Source: Rubidibacter lacunae KORDI 51-2 (GTDB lineage: Bacteria; Cyanobacteriota; Cyanobacteriia; Cyanobacteriales; Rubidibacteraceae). From it: a stretch of DNA of 64,000 bases. Position 1 is the first letter of the stretch. Every line of letters starts with the position of its first letter. Position numbers and translations under genes: made by a program. The stretch spans positions 1-64,000 of the forward strand of contig NZ_ASSJ01000040.1 in assembly GCF_000473895.1 (NCBI RefSeq), given 5' to 3'. Shown piece by piece: positions 21,957 to 31,396 of this stretch. The notes below the pieces were generated by a model that saw only the letters and a list, made by a program, of their open reading frames with translations, had not been told where the DNA came from and did not search any database.

Positions 21957-23666
21957 ATGCAACGAACCCGAGGCTTACATTTGAGAAATATACGGGGCGA
22001 CCTGTTTGGGGGGATAACTGCTGCAATTGTCGCTCTGCCTCTAGCACTGGCCTTTGGAGTGGCGTCCGGCGCAGGGGCGATCGCGGGTCTCTACGGTGCC
22101 ATTTTTACAGGATTCTTTGCCGCTCTATTTGGTGGAACCCCCTCCCAAGTATCGGGACCAACCGGCCCGATGACCGTGGTCATGGCGAGCGTGTTTACCC
22201 AGCTGATTGCTGCCAGTCCTGAGAACGGCATGGCAATGGCCTTCACCGCAGTGATGCTCAGCGGGGTGTTTCAGATTCTGTTCGGCATCCTGAAATTAGG
22301 TCAGTTCATCACCTTGATGCCCTACACCGTAATTTCGGGTTTCATGTCCGGCATTGGCGTTATCATCATCGCTTTGCAGATTGCGCCGTTGGCCGGGCAT
22401 TCAGCCCAGGGCAAAGTGGTGGACGGGTTGCAGGAACTTCCTGAAGCTTTAGCAAATCCCCATCTCGTGGCCGCAGGGCTCGGCCTCTTAACCTTAGCGA
22501 TCGTGTTTGGTTGGCCGCGTAAACTAGAGCGCATCATCCCGTCACCTTTGGTAGCACTAATTTTCTGTACTACCATTGCAGTTCTGGTCTTTCCTAACAG
22601 CGACTTTGACCGCATTGGCACCATTCCTCAAGGTTTACCACAGTTACAGTGGCCTCAGCTGAGTCTCGAACAAATAAAAGATGTTGTTGGTTACGGCTTA
22701 ATGCTAGCCACTTTGGGTGCTATTGACTCGCTGCTAACATCTCTCGTTGCTGACAGCCTTACTCGCACTCATCATAACTCCGAAAAAGAGCTGATAGGAC
22801 AAGGGATCGGCAACTTTCTATCTGGATTATTCGGGGGTCTGCCCGGTGCAGGAGCCACGATGCGCACCGTGATAAATGTGCAAGCCGGGGGGCGGACGCC
22901 CCTGTCGGGAACGATCCATGCGCTAATCCTATTGCTTATTGTATTGTTTGCAGGAGATATAACAGCTCAAATACCTCAAGCTGTACTAGCTGGAATTCTA
23001 ATCAAGGTCGGAATCAAGATTATTGACTGGAGTTTCCTGTGGCGCGTGTGTCAAGTGTCTGCCCGTGCGTCGATCGTGACTTATGGGGTGCTACTACTGA
23101 CAGTCTTTGTCGATTTAATTACAGCAGTGATTGTAGGAGCCTTTGTCACAAATATCCTGACGATCCAGCGACTATCAAGTCTCCAGATTGATAAGATTCG
23201 AGCAGTGACTCATCCAGATGAAGACTCAGAGGTGGAGTTAACGTCTGAAGAAAAAAAGCTAATGCGAGAAGCTCAAGGACGTATCCTACTAGTACGGATG
23301 AGCGGCCCTATTACCTACGGTGCTGCGAGAACCATTTCGTATCATATGGGCCGAGAATATAGTGTTTTAATACTCGATTTAACCGAGGTCTCGTTGATTG
23401 GAGTCTCTGCATCACTGATTATTGAAGCTAAAGTAAAGGAGGTCTGTCAACACCGATCTGGTCAGGTATTCGTTGTGGGAGCAAAGGGCCAGGTAAAGGA
23501 GCGGTTGAGACGATTTCGGGTTCAAGATATGTTGCCTGCAGCAAACTTTTTACCGACTTGCTCTGTTGCCCTAAGAATGGCTGCGACACTTCCTAAAGTC
23601 GGAGCCTCAGGGTCACCACCGGTGCTCTCATCACCAGTACGCACGGAGTACACTGAAGTAAGCTAG
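21957..23666 (+). CDS. bicA: SulP-family anion transporter, BicA-like (sodium-dependent bicarbonate uptake)
   Basis: 569 residues. A SulP membrane domain (residues ~10-400) begins with RNIRGDLFGGITAAIVALPLALAFG and includes SGPTGPMTVVMAS, PYTVISGFMSGIG, DSLLTSLVADSLTRTHHNS and GAGATMRTVINVQAGGRT. A cytoplasmic STAS domain follows (~430-545). These segments track closely with the well-studied BicA bicarbonate carrier of cyanobacteria, including its length. BicA is a low-affinity, high-flux HCO3- importer of the carbon-concentrating mechanism. SulP paralogues that move sulfate exist, so the substrate is inferred. No Shine-Dalgarno is obvious before the ATG. Confidence 0.85.
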   Translation: MQRTRGLHLRNIRGDLFGGITAAIVALPLALAFGVASGAGAIAGLYGAIFTGFFAALFGGTPSQVSGPTGPMTVVMASVFTQLIAASPENGMAMAFTAVMLSGVFQILFGILKLGQFITLMPYTVISGFMSGIGVIIIALQIAPLAGHSAQGKVVDGLQELPEALANPHLVAAGLGLLTLAIVFGWPRKLERIIPSPLVALIFCTTIAVLVFPNSDFDRIGTIPQGLPQLQWPQLSLEQIKDVVGYGLMLATLGAIDSLLTSLVADSLTRTHHNSEKELIGQGIGNFLSGLFGGLPGAGATMRTVINVQAGGRTPLSGTIHALILLLIVLFAGDITAQIPQAVLAGILIKVGIKIIDWSFLWRVCQVSARASIVTYGVLLLTVFVDLITAVIVGAFVTNILTIQRLSSLQIDKIRAVTHPDEDSEVELTSEEKKLMREAQGRILLVRMSGPITYGAARTISYHMGREYSVLILDLTEVSLIGVSASLIIEAKVKEVCQHRSGQVFVVGAKGQVKERLRRFRVQDMLPAANFLPTCSVALRMAATLPKVGASGSPPVLSSPVRTEYTEVS

Positions 23667-24230
23667 AAGCAAAAACCGTGGGTTTGAGTATCGAATTTCT
23701 GGAAACGAACTTCGAACACGGTCTTCCTCGAGCAGCAGAGTTTATAGCCAATTTTATGACAACCTATCCGAGAATTATCCGACAGCAAAGCTATTATTGG
23801 CCGAGACTGATATGGCAACAATAGAAGGAACTTCTAGACTCGCAAATATTGATACTTGATAATTTACGATCGCATGCGATTCTAGGCGAGGACTTCAAGG
23901 GGCTAGGGCTCGTATCGTCAATTTTAGGACTCCACCAGAACACTAGCTTTAGTGGGGACTGCTTTACCATTAATTGGGAATACTTTGCTCAAAACCTAAG
24001 AGCTGTATCTTTGGGCGACATCATGACAACCAGAAATACAACAGGCTTTGGTCGAAGCCTTCAATGCGATCTTGGCATTTCTACTGTATGGGGCAGACTT
24101 CTCCAAAGCATCCATTTGGCTGAACTTTACCCACATAGACGAAGACTCGCATTTCAACGATCTTTCAGTCCTCTTTAATTTATTAGCCTCTGGCCGAGCC
24201 TAGTTCGATTTCGTGCTGGTATGGCAGTTT
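23667..24230. other. Gap between bicA-like gene and MITE; no gene recognised
   Basis: A 109-codon open frame at 23849-24178 shows no recognisable domain, and the flanking frames are interrupted. AT-rich, fragmentary coding look, possibly decayed, but not assignable. Confidence 0.4.
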
Positions 24231-24363
24231 AGAGGCTGTTTGAAAAGTCGAATTGCGCAAAATCAGGCACGTGCTCACGACGCGGGAACTGGACTTTCGG
24301 GACTTTTATGCAGGTAGCTCAGGGTAGCCTGATACCCGGTTGGATCCTTTTCAAACAGCCTCT
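24231..24363. mobile_element. MITE-like element with perfect 17-bp terminal inverted repeats
   Basis: AGAGGCTGTTTGAAAAG (24231-24247) is exactly complementary to 24347-24363. The 133-bp span has no coding capacity. No target-site duplication is obvious in the flanks (GCAGTTT and GGGGACA). Ends of the GAGGCTGTTTGAAAAG type occur on IS elements and MITEs; the parent transposase is not in the window. Confidence 0.8.
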
Positions 24364-24432
24364 GGGGACAATGTACGCAATTGGTTTACTCACTGCTGCT
24401 ACTATGTTGCCCTTGATGTATTTAAGCAGGGC

Positions 24433-24498
24433 TATACTGGCCCATTGATGCATCAATGGGATAAAATCTAAAGGTTTGGCTTGCTGCATCAATGCAGC
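24433..24498 (+). promoter_or_regulatory. -10-like TATACT followed by two palindromes sharing a core
   Basis: TATACT at 24433-24438 precedes a perfect 20-bp palindrome, CCCATTGATGCATCAATGGG (24441-24460). A second, GCTGCATCAATGCAGC (24483-24498), repeats the GCATCAATG core and lies 28 nt before the aminotransferase ATG. The arrangement looks like a pair of operators for a dimeric regulator, or a leader hairpin. The regulator is unknown. Confidence 0.5.
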
Positions 24499-24526
24499 GG
24501 GAGACGGCAATCAGGGAGGATATGCT

Positions 24527-25681
24527 ATGGATGGCAAGCACATGCTGATGATTCCGGGACCGACGCCGGTTCCAGAGGGTGTTTTGCTCGCGCAGGCCAA
24601 GCATCCTATTGGTCACCGCAGTTCTGAATTTGGCGAGCTCATTTCGGAGGTGAATTCCAACCTCAAGTGGTTGCACCAAACTGAAAGTGACGTGCTGACG
24701 CTGACAGCTAGCGGCACGGGTGCAATGGAAGCGGCAATTATTAACTTTCTTAGCCCTGGCGATCGCGTGTTGTGTGGGTGCAACGGCAAATTTGGCGATC
24801 GCTGGGCAGAGATGAGTGAAGCTTTCGGGCTTCAGGTAGAGCGCGTGAGTGCTGAATGGGGACAGTCCCTAGATCCAGATGCCTTTGGAGCTTTGCTTGA
24901 TGCTGACACAAACCGGACAATCAAAGCTGTTATTGTCACCCACTCCGAAACTTCCACGGGTGTTCTCAACGACCTTGAGGCAATTAATCGCTACGTCAAA
25001 AATCACGGCCGATGTTTGATTATTGTTGACGCCGTTACGAGTGTGGGTGCGATCGATATTCCTATTGATGAGTGGGAACTGGATGTTGTTGCATCTGGCT
25101 CTCAGAAGGGCTACATGATTCCCCCTGGGTTGGGCTTTGTCGCCGTCGGTCCGAAGGCATGGGATGCTTATAAGACCGCGACGATTCCCAAGTTCTACTT
25201 TGACCTCGCGCCATATCGCAAGTCAGCAGCTAAAGACAGTACGCCGTTCACGCCTCCCATTAATCTGATGTACGGTCTGCAAGCAGCGTTGCAAATGATG
25301 CGTGCTGAGGGATTGAGCAACATTTTTGCACGACACGAGCGCGTCACGCGTGCAGCTCGAGAAGCTGTCAAGGCAATGGGTTTGCCGCTGTTTGCACCCG
25401 ATGAGGCAGCCAGTCGTGCTGTCACTGCAGTCGAGCCAGCGACAGTTGAAGCCGAGCGCGTGCGCTCGGTGATGAAGAAACAGTTCGATATTGCCTTAGC
25501 TGGCGGTCAGAATCAACTTAAGGGGCGTATCTTCCGCATCGGTCACCTCGGCTTCGTGAGCGATCGTGACTTGCTAACGTGTATAGCTGCTCTGGAAGCC
25601 ACTTTGCACGAACTCGGCCACGAGAATATGACTCCTGGAGTTGGTGTTGCGGCAGCAACGCGCGTTTTCTCTATGTCTTAA
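24527..25681 (+). CDS. Class V aminotransferase (alanine/serine-glyoxylate type)
   Basis: 384 residues from ATG 24527, chosen because AGGGAGG lies 7 nt upstream; an earlier in-frame start would run through the palindromic leader. MLMIPGPTPVPEGV is the family's N-terminus, SGTGAMEAAI binds the PLP phosphate, IVDAVTSVGA carries the ring-contacting Asp, and ASGSQKGYMIPPG holds the Schiff-base Lys. This enzyme type interconverts glyoxylate and glycine using Ala or Ser as donor and serves photorespiration in cyanobacteria. In older annotation it is named the 42-kDa subunit of soluble hydrogenase, a misnomer. Confidence 0.92.
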   Translation: MDGKHMLMIPGPTPVPEGVLLAQAKHPIGHRSSEFGELISEVNSNLKWLHQTESDVLTLTASGTGAMEAAIINFLSPGDRVLCGCNGKFGDRWAEMSEAFGLQVERVSAEWGQSLDPDAFGALLDADTNRTIKAVIVTHSETSTGVLNDLEAINRYVKNHGRCLIIVDAVTSVGAIDIPIDEWELDVVASGSQKGYMIPPGLGFVAVGPKAWDAYKTATIPKFYFDLAPYRKSAAKDSTPFTPPINLMYGLQAALQMMRAEGLSNIFARHERVTRAAREAVKAMGLPLFAPDEAASRAVTAVEPATVEAERVRSVMKKQFDIALAGGQNQLKGRIFRIGHLGFVSDRDLLTCIAALEATLHELGHENMTPGVGVAAATRVFSMS

Positions 25682-26111
25682 GTCTTTTAGTTGGAAGTGA
25701 TGTCCCTGCTCAAATACATGAGGTGCAGTAAAATTACGGCATTTGCAGCATTTCTCAGTCTCGTGAGGTGAGATCTCACTTCTCTAAAGACTGCTATTCA
25801 GTCGAGCTAAAAACCATGTACACCTCACTAGTGCTCTGTCAAGAGAGAGTTATCGGGTAAAGGGGTCTTCAGTTTCAGGCGCGCATCGTCCACTTGGAAC
25901 GACCAATTTCCCCCTCGCTGACTCTTGTTGCTCATTTCCGCGCACGCCTGCATTTCCCCTCTCTGAGGTGGCAATGCGTTCATCCTCGAGCCCGATTTCT
26001 TTCTCTTGACATCGAAACGCTGTTGTCCAACGTCCAGTAGGTGTCTGGAGATCGACAACCTTAGCGTCGTTGACAGGAAGCCGACCTGACAAAACGTAAT
26101 CCGCGATTAGC
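25682..26111. other. Intergenic region, no gene recognised
   Basis: 430 bp between the converging aminotransferase and tatC genes. Two overlapping minus-strand frames of 76-80 codons have no recognisable motif and no ribosome site. No terminator hairpin with a T-run was seen. Confidence 0.5.
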
Positions 26112-26876
26112 TTAATGTCCGGTCAGTTTGACCATCCCGATGCCGCCGAAGTACAACCCTAGCACCGCACCTCCCAGCAATGATTGCGTTAGCGGGTCGG
26201 TAGATGGCGTAAGGACGGCACCGAGGATTGCTGCGCCGAGGATAACGTAACGCCAACTAGAAAGCATTTGCCTGGAATCGACGATACCTAGAAAGCCAAA
26301 CAACAATTGAATGACCGGAATTTGAAACGCGATGCCAGAGCTGAACATCAGTAGTAGAACGAACTTAAAATACTTCTCAATCGACCACATCTGTTCGACC
26401 ACGTCCTGACCGTAGCTGATAAAGAAGTTCAAAGCAGCCGGGACAAGTGCGAAATATGCAAATACTAAACCGACTAGGAAAAGTAGGGTCGAGCCAAGCA
26501 CGATGGGACCGATTAGGCGCTTTTCGCGGCGGGTCAACCCCGGCAACACGAACATTAATCCTTGATAGATGATGAACGGACTGGCAACTAAAATGCCACT
26601 GTAACCCGCTACCTTGATCGAGACAAAAAAGTATTCCCCCGGTGCGAGTTGCAAGAATTTCACCCCGCGGGCTGGAATTTCCAACGCCTGAACGATCGGT
26701 CGAACGCCGATAAAGCAACCAATAGCGCCCACTGCTACGGCAATTAGCGAGTAGAAAATGCGCTGTCGCAACTCCTCGAGGTGATCGAACAGCGACATTT
26801 CTTTTTCGTTGGGAAGCTCGTCAAGGTGAGCGTCGTGGTCTTGTTGTATGGGCGTATTTAATTCAGACGTCGGCAT
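26112..26876 (-). CDS. tatC: Twin-arginine translocase subunit TatC
   Basis: 254 residues from ATG 26876 (a GTG nine codons upstream is possible). It begins with the TatC pattern [19 protein letters not shown] and has six transmembrane helices. [21 protein letters not shown] and FGISFEVP-type IAFQIPVI are further signatures. It recognises the twin-Arg signal of folded proteins for export across thylakoid and plasma membranes. TatA/B are not nearby, which is common in cyanobacteria. Confidence 0.95.
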   Translation of the reverse strand: MPTSELNTPIQQDHDAHLDELPNEKEMSLFDHLEELRQRIFYSLIAVAVGAIGCFIGVRPIVQALEIPARGVKFLQLAPGEYFFVSIKVAGYSGILVASPFIIYQGLMFVLPGLTRREKRLIGPIVLGSTLLFLVGLVFAYFALVPAALNFFISYGQDVVEQMWSIEKYFKFVLLLMFSSGIAFQIPVIQLLFGFLGIVDSRQMLSSWRYVILGAAILGAVLTPSTDPLTQSLLGGAVLGLYFGGIGMVKLTGH

Positions 26877-27039
26877 CGCTGGCACTCGGCTGTGAGTCTC
26901 CACTCATTTTACCGACACCGGTTGGCTCGCCCTATTATCCTGTCGGACTCCGGGCAGTTGGGGCGGCCGCAAGGCATGCATCATAGTCTCTCACGCTGCC
27001 GAAAAGGTCGTTAGCGCTGTGCTAGCTGACCGCATCGTG

Positions 27040-27969
27040 CTAGTTCCGTCCGTCGCCATTCGCGATCGCCACGTCAGTCGGTGCGGAGGTAATGTGCTTC
27101 TCTGGTGGAACGAACGGGCGATGCAAGCGGATCAGCTGTGCTAGCGTCTGCTTGAGCTGTGCGCGATGCACGATCGCGTCGACAAAGCCATGCTTTAGCA
27201 GGTATTCCGAAGTTTGGAAGCCGTCGGGGAGCTTCTCACGCAAAGTTTGCTCGATGACTCTCCGCCCCGCAAATCCAATTGTCGCCTGCGGTTCGGCCAA
27301 AGTCACGTCACCGAGCATTGCAAAGCTAGCCGTCACGCCGCCGGTGGTCGGATGGGTCAATACGGGCACATACAGCAAGCCTGCGGAGCGATGTCGCTCC
27401 AGTGCTCCGGAGATCTTCGCCATCTGCATTAAGCTGAGCATCCCTTCCTGCATCCGCGCTCCACCTGAAGCACATACAGCGATCGCGGGTAACTGGCGAG
27501 CGGTTGCCCGTTCGATCGCTCGGCAGATTTTCTCGCCAACAACCGAGCCCATACTGCCACCCATGAACCGAAAGTCCATCACGGCCAAGACCGCTGGCAG
27601 TCCATCAATACAGCCAATACCGGTTTGTACCGCATCGGCCAGTCCGGTCTTAGCTTGGTAATCCTGCAGGCGTTCGCGGTAAGCCTTGCGATCGCGAAAA
27701 TTGAGGGGGTCAGTTGGGTAGATGTTCGCGTCCAGAGGCTGCCAAGTTCCCTTATCGACGAGCTGGTGAATGCGCTCGCGACTGTCTGCAAGCATATGAT
27801 GGTCGCACTCACTGCAGACCATGAGATTTGCACGTAGATCCTTCGCATAGGCCAGCACCCCACAAACAGCGCACTTGCTCCACAAGCCATCGGCAATCTC
27901 GCGCTCGGGCGACTGATGGGCTAGGGGCTCGGTTTTGCGGCGGTTGGCAAACCAATCGAATAAGGACAT
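27040..27969 (-). CDS. accD: Acetyl-CoA carboxylase carboxyltransferase subunit beta
   Basis: 309 residues. The N-terminus [12 protein letters not shown] and a four-cysteine zinc ribbon (Cys33, Cys36, Cys52, Cys55) identify AccD. The crotonase-like core shows [29 protein letters not shown] and [11 protein letters not shown]. With AccA it transfers carboxyl from biotin to acetyl-CoA for fatty acid synthesis. ATG 27969 is preferred over an in-frame TTG two codons upstream. The gene follows a small signal-transducing-like ORF by only 9 nt. Confidence 0.97.
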   Translation of the reverse strand: MSLFDWFANRRKTEPLAHQSPEREIADGLWSKCAVCGVLAYAKDLRANLMVCSECDHHMLADSRERIHQLVDKGTWQPLDANIYPTDPLNFRDRKAYRERLQDYQAKTGLADAVQTGIGCIDGLPAVLAVMDFRFMGGSMGSVVGEKICRAIERATARQLPAIAVCASGGARMQEGMLSLMQMAKISGALERHRSAGLLYVPVLTHPTTGGVTASFAMLGDVTLAEPQATIGFAGRRVIEQTLREKLPDGFQTSEYLLKHGFVDAIVHRAQLKQTLAQLIRLHRPFVPPEKHITSAPTDVAIANGDGRN

Positions 27970-27978
27970 CGGCAATCA

Positions 27979-28227
27979 TTAACCTGTGTTGTCGGGTTCG
28001 TCTGACTCCAGTGGGTTCTCGGGTGAACTGAGCAGAAGCATTGCCGTCCAGCGATCTTCCGACCGCACCTGCAAGGCAGCCGGGCTGCCCTGACCGAGGT
28101 ATACGCTAGCGCCCATATCGATAATGCGCGCTGGAACGTCGTGGGCTGCAAGCATCTGCTGCATCAGCTCAGCTTCCCAGCGAGCGGGCGTGGTTCTCAG
28201 GACAATCCAAGACGTAGATTCGATCAT
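27979..28227 (-). CDS. DUF2007-like small protein
   Basis: 82 residues. WIVLRTTPARWEAELMQQMLAAHDVPARIIDMG and VYLGQGSPAALQVRSEDRWTAMLLL follow the DUF2007 (putative signal-transducing) layout, in which a short ferredoxin-like fold is built around a switch of a metabolite or peptide; the function is unknown. The stop lies 9 nt before the accD start, so the two are almost certainly cotranscribed. Charged C-terminal tail PLESDEPDNTG. Confidence 0.75.
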   Translation of the reverse strand: MIESTSWIVLRTTPARWEAELMQQMLAAHDVPARIIDMGASVYLGQGSPAALQVRSEDRWTAMLLLSSPENPLESDEPDNTG

Positions 28228-28464
28228 ATATCAATGACTGGTAGCACTCGTAGCGCGAACGCAGCGAGCGTCGTTTTACAAGCGGATGGAGTCGGCTGCA
28301 GCTCTCCCGGTTATTATCGAAAATGAAGCTTTTATAGGGTGCCTGTCGCTCTGCCCCGATCACCTGCTCTAGGTTGCTGGTAGGGTAGGGACCGATAGGG
28401 CACCTCTGACAAGAGAACGCGATTCCTCGATTCAGCCTTGTCCCATCCTTTATCCATAAGCGCG

Positions 28465-28680
28465 ATGACCCCTGCGACGATTCATCAGCTTTGGTCGCTT
28501 GTCAGTGATAGTCAAATACAAAGCTTGTTGAGCCTCGATGACGCCACGCTCGCGCAAAGGCTCGTCGGACAGCTTGCAGCGCGACGGGCTCTGCCCGATC
28601 CTGAAGCTATCGCCGCTCGCGACTACATTCACAGTAAGCTTTCGCTCATTCGCGATTTGGCTGCAGACGGCGGCATTTAA
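28465..28680 (+). CDS. Small hypothetical protein
   Basis: 71 residues, helical and soluble: MTPATIHQLWSLVSDSQIQSLL, then a Leu/Ala-rich helix, ending YIHSKLSLIRDLAADGGI. Coding look is good: it uses the neighbours' codons, and an ATG at 28465 fits. I recognise it only as resembling small conserved cyanobacterial proteins with a terminal LIRDLA segment; no function can be assigned. Divergent from the DUF2007/accD pair. Confidence 0.6.
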   Translation: MTPATIHQLWSLVSDSQIQSLLSLDDATLAQRLVGQLAARRALPDPEAIAARDYIHSKLSLIRDLAADGGI

Positions 28681-28987
28681 ATACCGAGAGTATCAGTAAC
28701 CTGCATTTCTGAAATGATGAGCCAGTATCGATAGTCCGGGGCAGAGTTCGCAGGGTCCCCCAAATGGCAACTTATACTGGCAGCTGTGTCCTGTTACTGG
28801 CACCCGTGTATTGAGAGTACGTTACTAGATAGCAATCCGCAGTACAGGCGGGACCGTTGTTTGAGTGAGAACGATTGCCGATGTAAGGTACTAAGTAAGG
28901 CTTCCACTTTGGGACGAATGGAGTTGGAATGGATGTAAAGTCACCACTTCATGCGCTGCGTATCGAACACATCTCTTTATTTCCCTG
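28681..28987. other. Intergenic region upstream of the kinase gene
   Basis: 307 bp with no coding signal. ACTGGCA occurs twice within ~30 bp (near 28772 and 28796), a possible weak direct repeat. It should contain the kinase promoter, but no clear -35/-10 pair was found. Confidence 0.4.
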
Positions 28988-30985
28988 TTGCGGTTGGCGA
29001 ATGTGCCTACTCTAAAACATTTCGAGGATCGAGATCGAGTCGAGCGACCGTTAGGCGGACGCTATCGGATCTTGCGGCAACTCGGTCGAGGTGGTTTCGG
29101 GCAAACCTTTTTGGCAGAAGATCTACACCTGCCCGATCGCCCGACGTGCGTGGTCAAGCAACTCAATCCGCAAACTGAGGATGAAGAGAGTTTGGAGATC
29201 GCTCGGCGCCTATTTGAAACCGAAGCACGCGTGCTCTACCGGCTCGGAACCCACAGCAAGATCCCGAGGCTGCTCGCTCACTTTGAGGACGAGCACGAGT
29301 TTTACTTGGTTCAAGAGTTCGTTCCCGGCCATCCCCTTTCCAAAGAACTTAAAACTGGTCATCCGTGGAGCGAAGCGGCTGTTGTCTCATTCTTGCTCGC
29401 TGCTTTAGAGCCGCTGACGTTCGTCCACGAGCAGGGTGTTATTCACCGCGATCTCAAGCCGCCGAATCTCATGCGTCGCGATCGCGACGGGAGTATTGTT
29501 CTCATCGACTTCGGTGCGGTTAAGCAAGTGAGCGCTCGCTCGACCGAAACTCACATTCACACCACGGGTACCGTTGTTGTGGGGACTCCAGGCTTCATGC
29601 CCAGCGAACAGCTTGCCGGCAAACCGCGCTATAGCAGCGATGTGTTTGCAGTTGGTATTATCGCCATTCAGGCACTGACCGGCGTGCGGCCCGACGAGTT
29701 TCCCCAACACCCCGATACAGGCGAGCTGGAATGGCATTCGCACGCCCCGCAGCTTACGCCGGAACTGGGAGCGCTGCTGGATCGCATGGTGTACTATCAC
29801 TTTCGCGATCGTTACAAGACAGCTCGGGAAGCACTGACTGCCGTCTGCACTTTACCGACCAACTTGCTGTCAGCCGCCGCAGCGCTCGCGCCCGTTTCTA
29901 ATCGTAAAGAAGCTGGAATTCCGGAGGGCGGGGGATTGCCGAGTGCCATAGCAGACGAACCTGCTGGAGTTGTCGAACCAGGAGCGGTTATGGGAATTGC
30001 CCGTACAGTTCCCGAGGAGGCAATTGCCGAACCTCCAATAACCGTTTCGGCAGCGGATATGATGGCTTCCCCGATTCAGCCAGCTCCACGGGACATCAAA
30101 CCAGTAAAGGATTCGGCGGCAGCTCCCCAACAGACCGTTGCGAGGAGTCAAACGGCAACATTAACTGCTGCTAGGAATAACTCAGCCCTATCGATTTTGA
30201 AGTCTACGCCGTTCGAGCGCCGGACGGCAATCGGTGCGGCTACAGCACTCGGACTCGTCGCGATCGCCGCAATTGGGTTGCTGTTTGGCAGTTCCGACTC
30301 GGCATCGCAATTGGCCGACTCGGATGGCACGGCACCTACTAACTCTTCTACTGCAGTCGTCGATCCAGCCACTGAAGATAAGGTTGACACCACCGAACTG
30401 GATGCGCCGCCAGCCCCCCAGAAACCTACACCAGCTGAGTTGGTGACTCGTGCCGATGAATTGCGCGCTCGCGAACAATATGCTGAGGCAATCGCTCAAT
30501 ACGATCGCGCGATTGCCGAGGGTGCAGATTCGGCGGATGCCCACTGGGGACGCTGCTACAGCCTCAATCAACTGCAGCGCTTCGATACCGCCTTGTCGGC
30601 TTGCAACCGCGCCCTGGCTATCGCGCCCGAAGACTACCGCGCGCTCAGCAGTAAAGGCTTCGCGTTTGAAAAACTTAAGAGAGCGCAGGACGCACTGATC
30701 GAGTACGATCGCGCTTTAGACATCGCGCCTGATTACGCGTTGGCTTGGAACAACCGCGGCACGGCTCTGCTCGCACTCGGGCGTAACAGCGAGGCACTTG
30801 ACGCATTCGACAAAGCGATCGCCCTCGACTTAAAATTCGCTGAGTCCTGGAGCAATCGCGGTGTGGCGCTGTGGAACCTACGCCGTTTTCCAGAAGCACT
30901 GAAATCAGTGGAGACAGCCCTAGAACTGCAGCCCGATCATCCAGCTGCCAGCACACTGCACCAGCAGATGCAAGAGCGCTTGTAA
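28988..30985 (+). CDS. Serine/threonine protein kinase with C-terminal TPRs
   Basis: 665 residues in the longest form, which begins at TTG; GTG 29003 is an alternative. The kinase domain (~25-285) shows LGRGGFGQTFLAE (ATP loop), VVKQL (catalytic Lys), HRDLKPPNLM (catalytic loop), DFGAVK (DFG) and GTPGFMPSEQ (activation/P+1). An Ala/Pro-rich linker leads to one transmembrane helix near residues 410-432 (TALGLVAIAAIGLLFG), then at least five TPRs (~480-665). The layout, cytoplasmic kinase then membrane helix then TPR domain, is frequent in cyanobacterial Hanks-type kinases. Substrate unknown. Confidence 0.93.
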   Translation: MRLANVPTLKHFEDRDRVERPLGGRYRILRQLGRGGFGQTFLAEDLHLPDRPTCVVKQLNPQTEDEESLEIARRLFETEARVLYRLGTHSKIPRLLAHFEDEHEFYLVQEFVPGHPLSKELKTGHPWSEAAVVSFLLAALEPLTFVHEQGVIHRDLKPPNLMRRDRDGSIVLIDFGAVKQVSARSTETHIHTTGTVVVGTPGFMPSEQLAGKPRYSSDVFAVGIIAIQALTGVRPDEFPQHPDTGELEWHSHAPQLTPELGALLDRMVYYHFRDRYKTAREALTAVCTLPTNLLSAAAALAPVSNRKEAGIPEGGGLPSAIADEPAGVVEPGAVMGIARTVPEEAIAEPPITVSAADMMASPIQPAPRDIKPVKDSAAAPQQTVARSQTATLTAARNNSALSILKSTPFERRTAIGAATALGLVAIAAIGLLFGSSDSASQLADSDGTAPTNSSTAVVDPATEDKVDTTELDAPPAPQKPTPAELVTRADELRAREQYAEAIAQYDRAIAEGADSADAHWGRCYSLNQLQRFDTALSACNRALAIAPEDYRALSSKGFAFEKLKRAQDALIEYDRALDIAPDYALAWNNRGTALLALGRNSEALDAFDKAIALDLKFAESWSNRGVALWNLRRFPEALKSVETALELQPDHPAASTLHQQMQERL

Positions 30986-31235
30986 GCACTGAAAATATTG
31001 CGAGCTCCTACAAATCACTAGAAATAAATCCCTAGATATGATTTGGCAAGCGTGGAGAGGGATCGCTGGGGAATGTTTCGACAGGTTCTCAGGTGTGAAT
31101 CAGCAATAAATGTTGTCATCTCATAACATCCTGCACTCCGATCTCCAAATAACAATGGTTGTCGGGACGCATACCAACCTACTTGATGGGGTCTTCATGA
31201 TTTGCACTCGGGAGCGGCAAAAGTAGCAGCCATAC

Positions 31236-31308
31236 GGGACTGGTGCGACTCGAACGCACGACCTAACGCTTAGGAGGCGCTCGCTCTGTCCAACTGAGCT
31301 ACAGCCCC
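31236..31308 (-). tRNA. trnR-CCU: tRNA-Arg (anticodon CCT)
   Basis: The minus strand folds into a complete 73-nt cloverleaf: acceptor GGGGCTG/CAGTCCC with one G-T pair, D arm starting TAGCTCAGTTGG, anticodon arm AGCGC-CTCCTAA-GCGTT, and T arm GTGCG-TTCGAGT-CGCAC. Loop position 34-36 is CCT, reading AGG. The CCA end is not encoded. Confidence 0.95.
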
Positions 31309-31396
31309 AACCAGCCCGTCATGATAACAGCTGCTCTGTCGAACGTCAGCCCGTTTGCAAGTAACCTGACAGAAAGTTTTGACGAACTGAGCAAAA

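Noticed and set aside
23849-24178. 109-codon plus-strand frame after the bicA-like gene
   Set aside because: No motif, no ribosome site, AT-rich; may be a relic, but no family can be named.
25828-26092. Two overlapping minus-strand frames before tatC
   Set aside because: They suggested a transposase tail at first, but no aligned motif held up.
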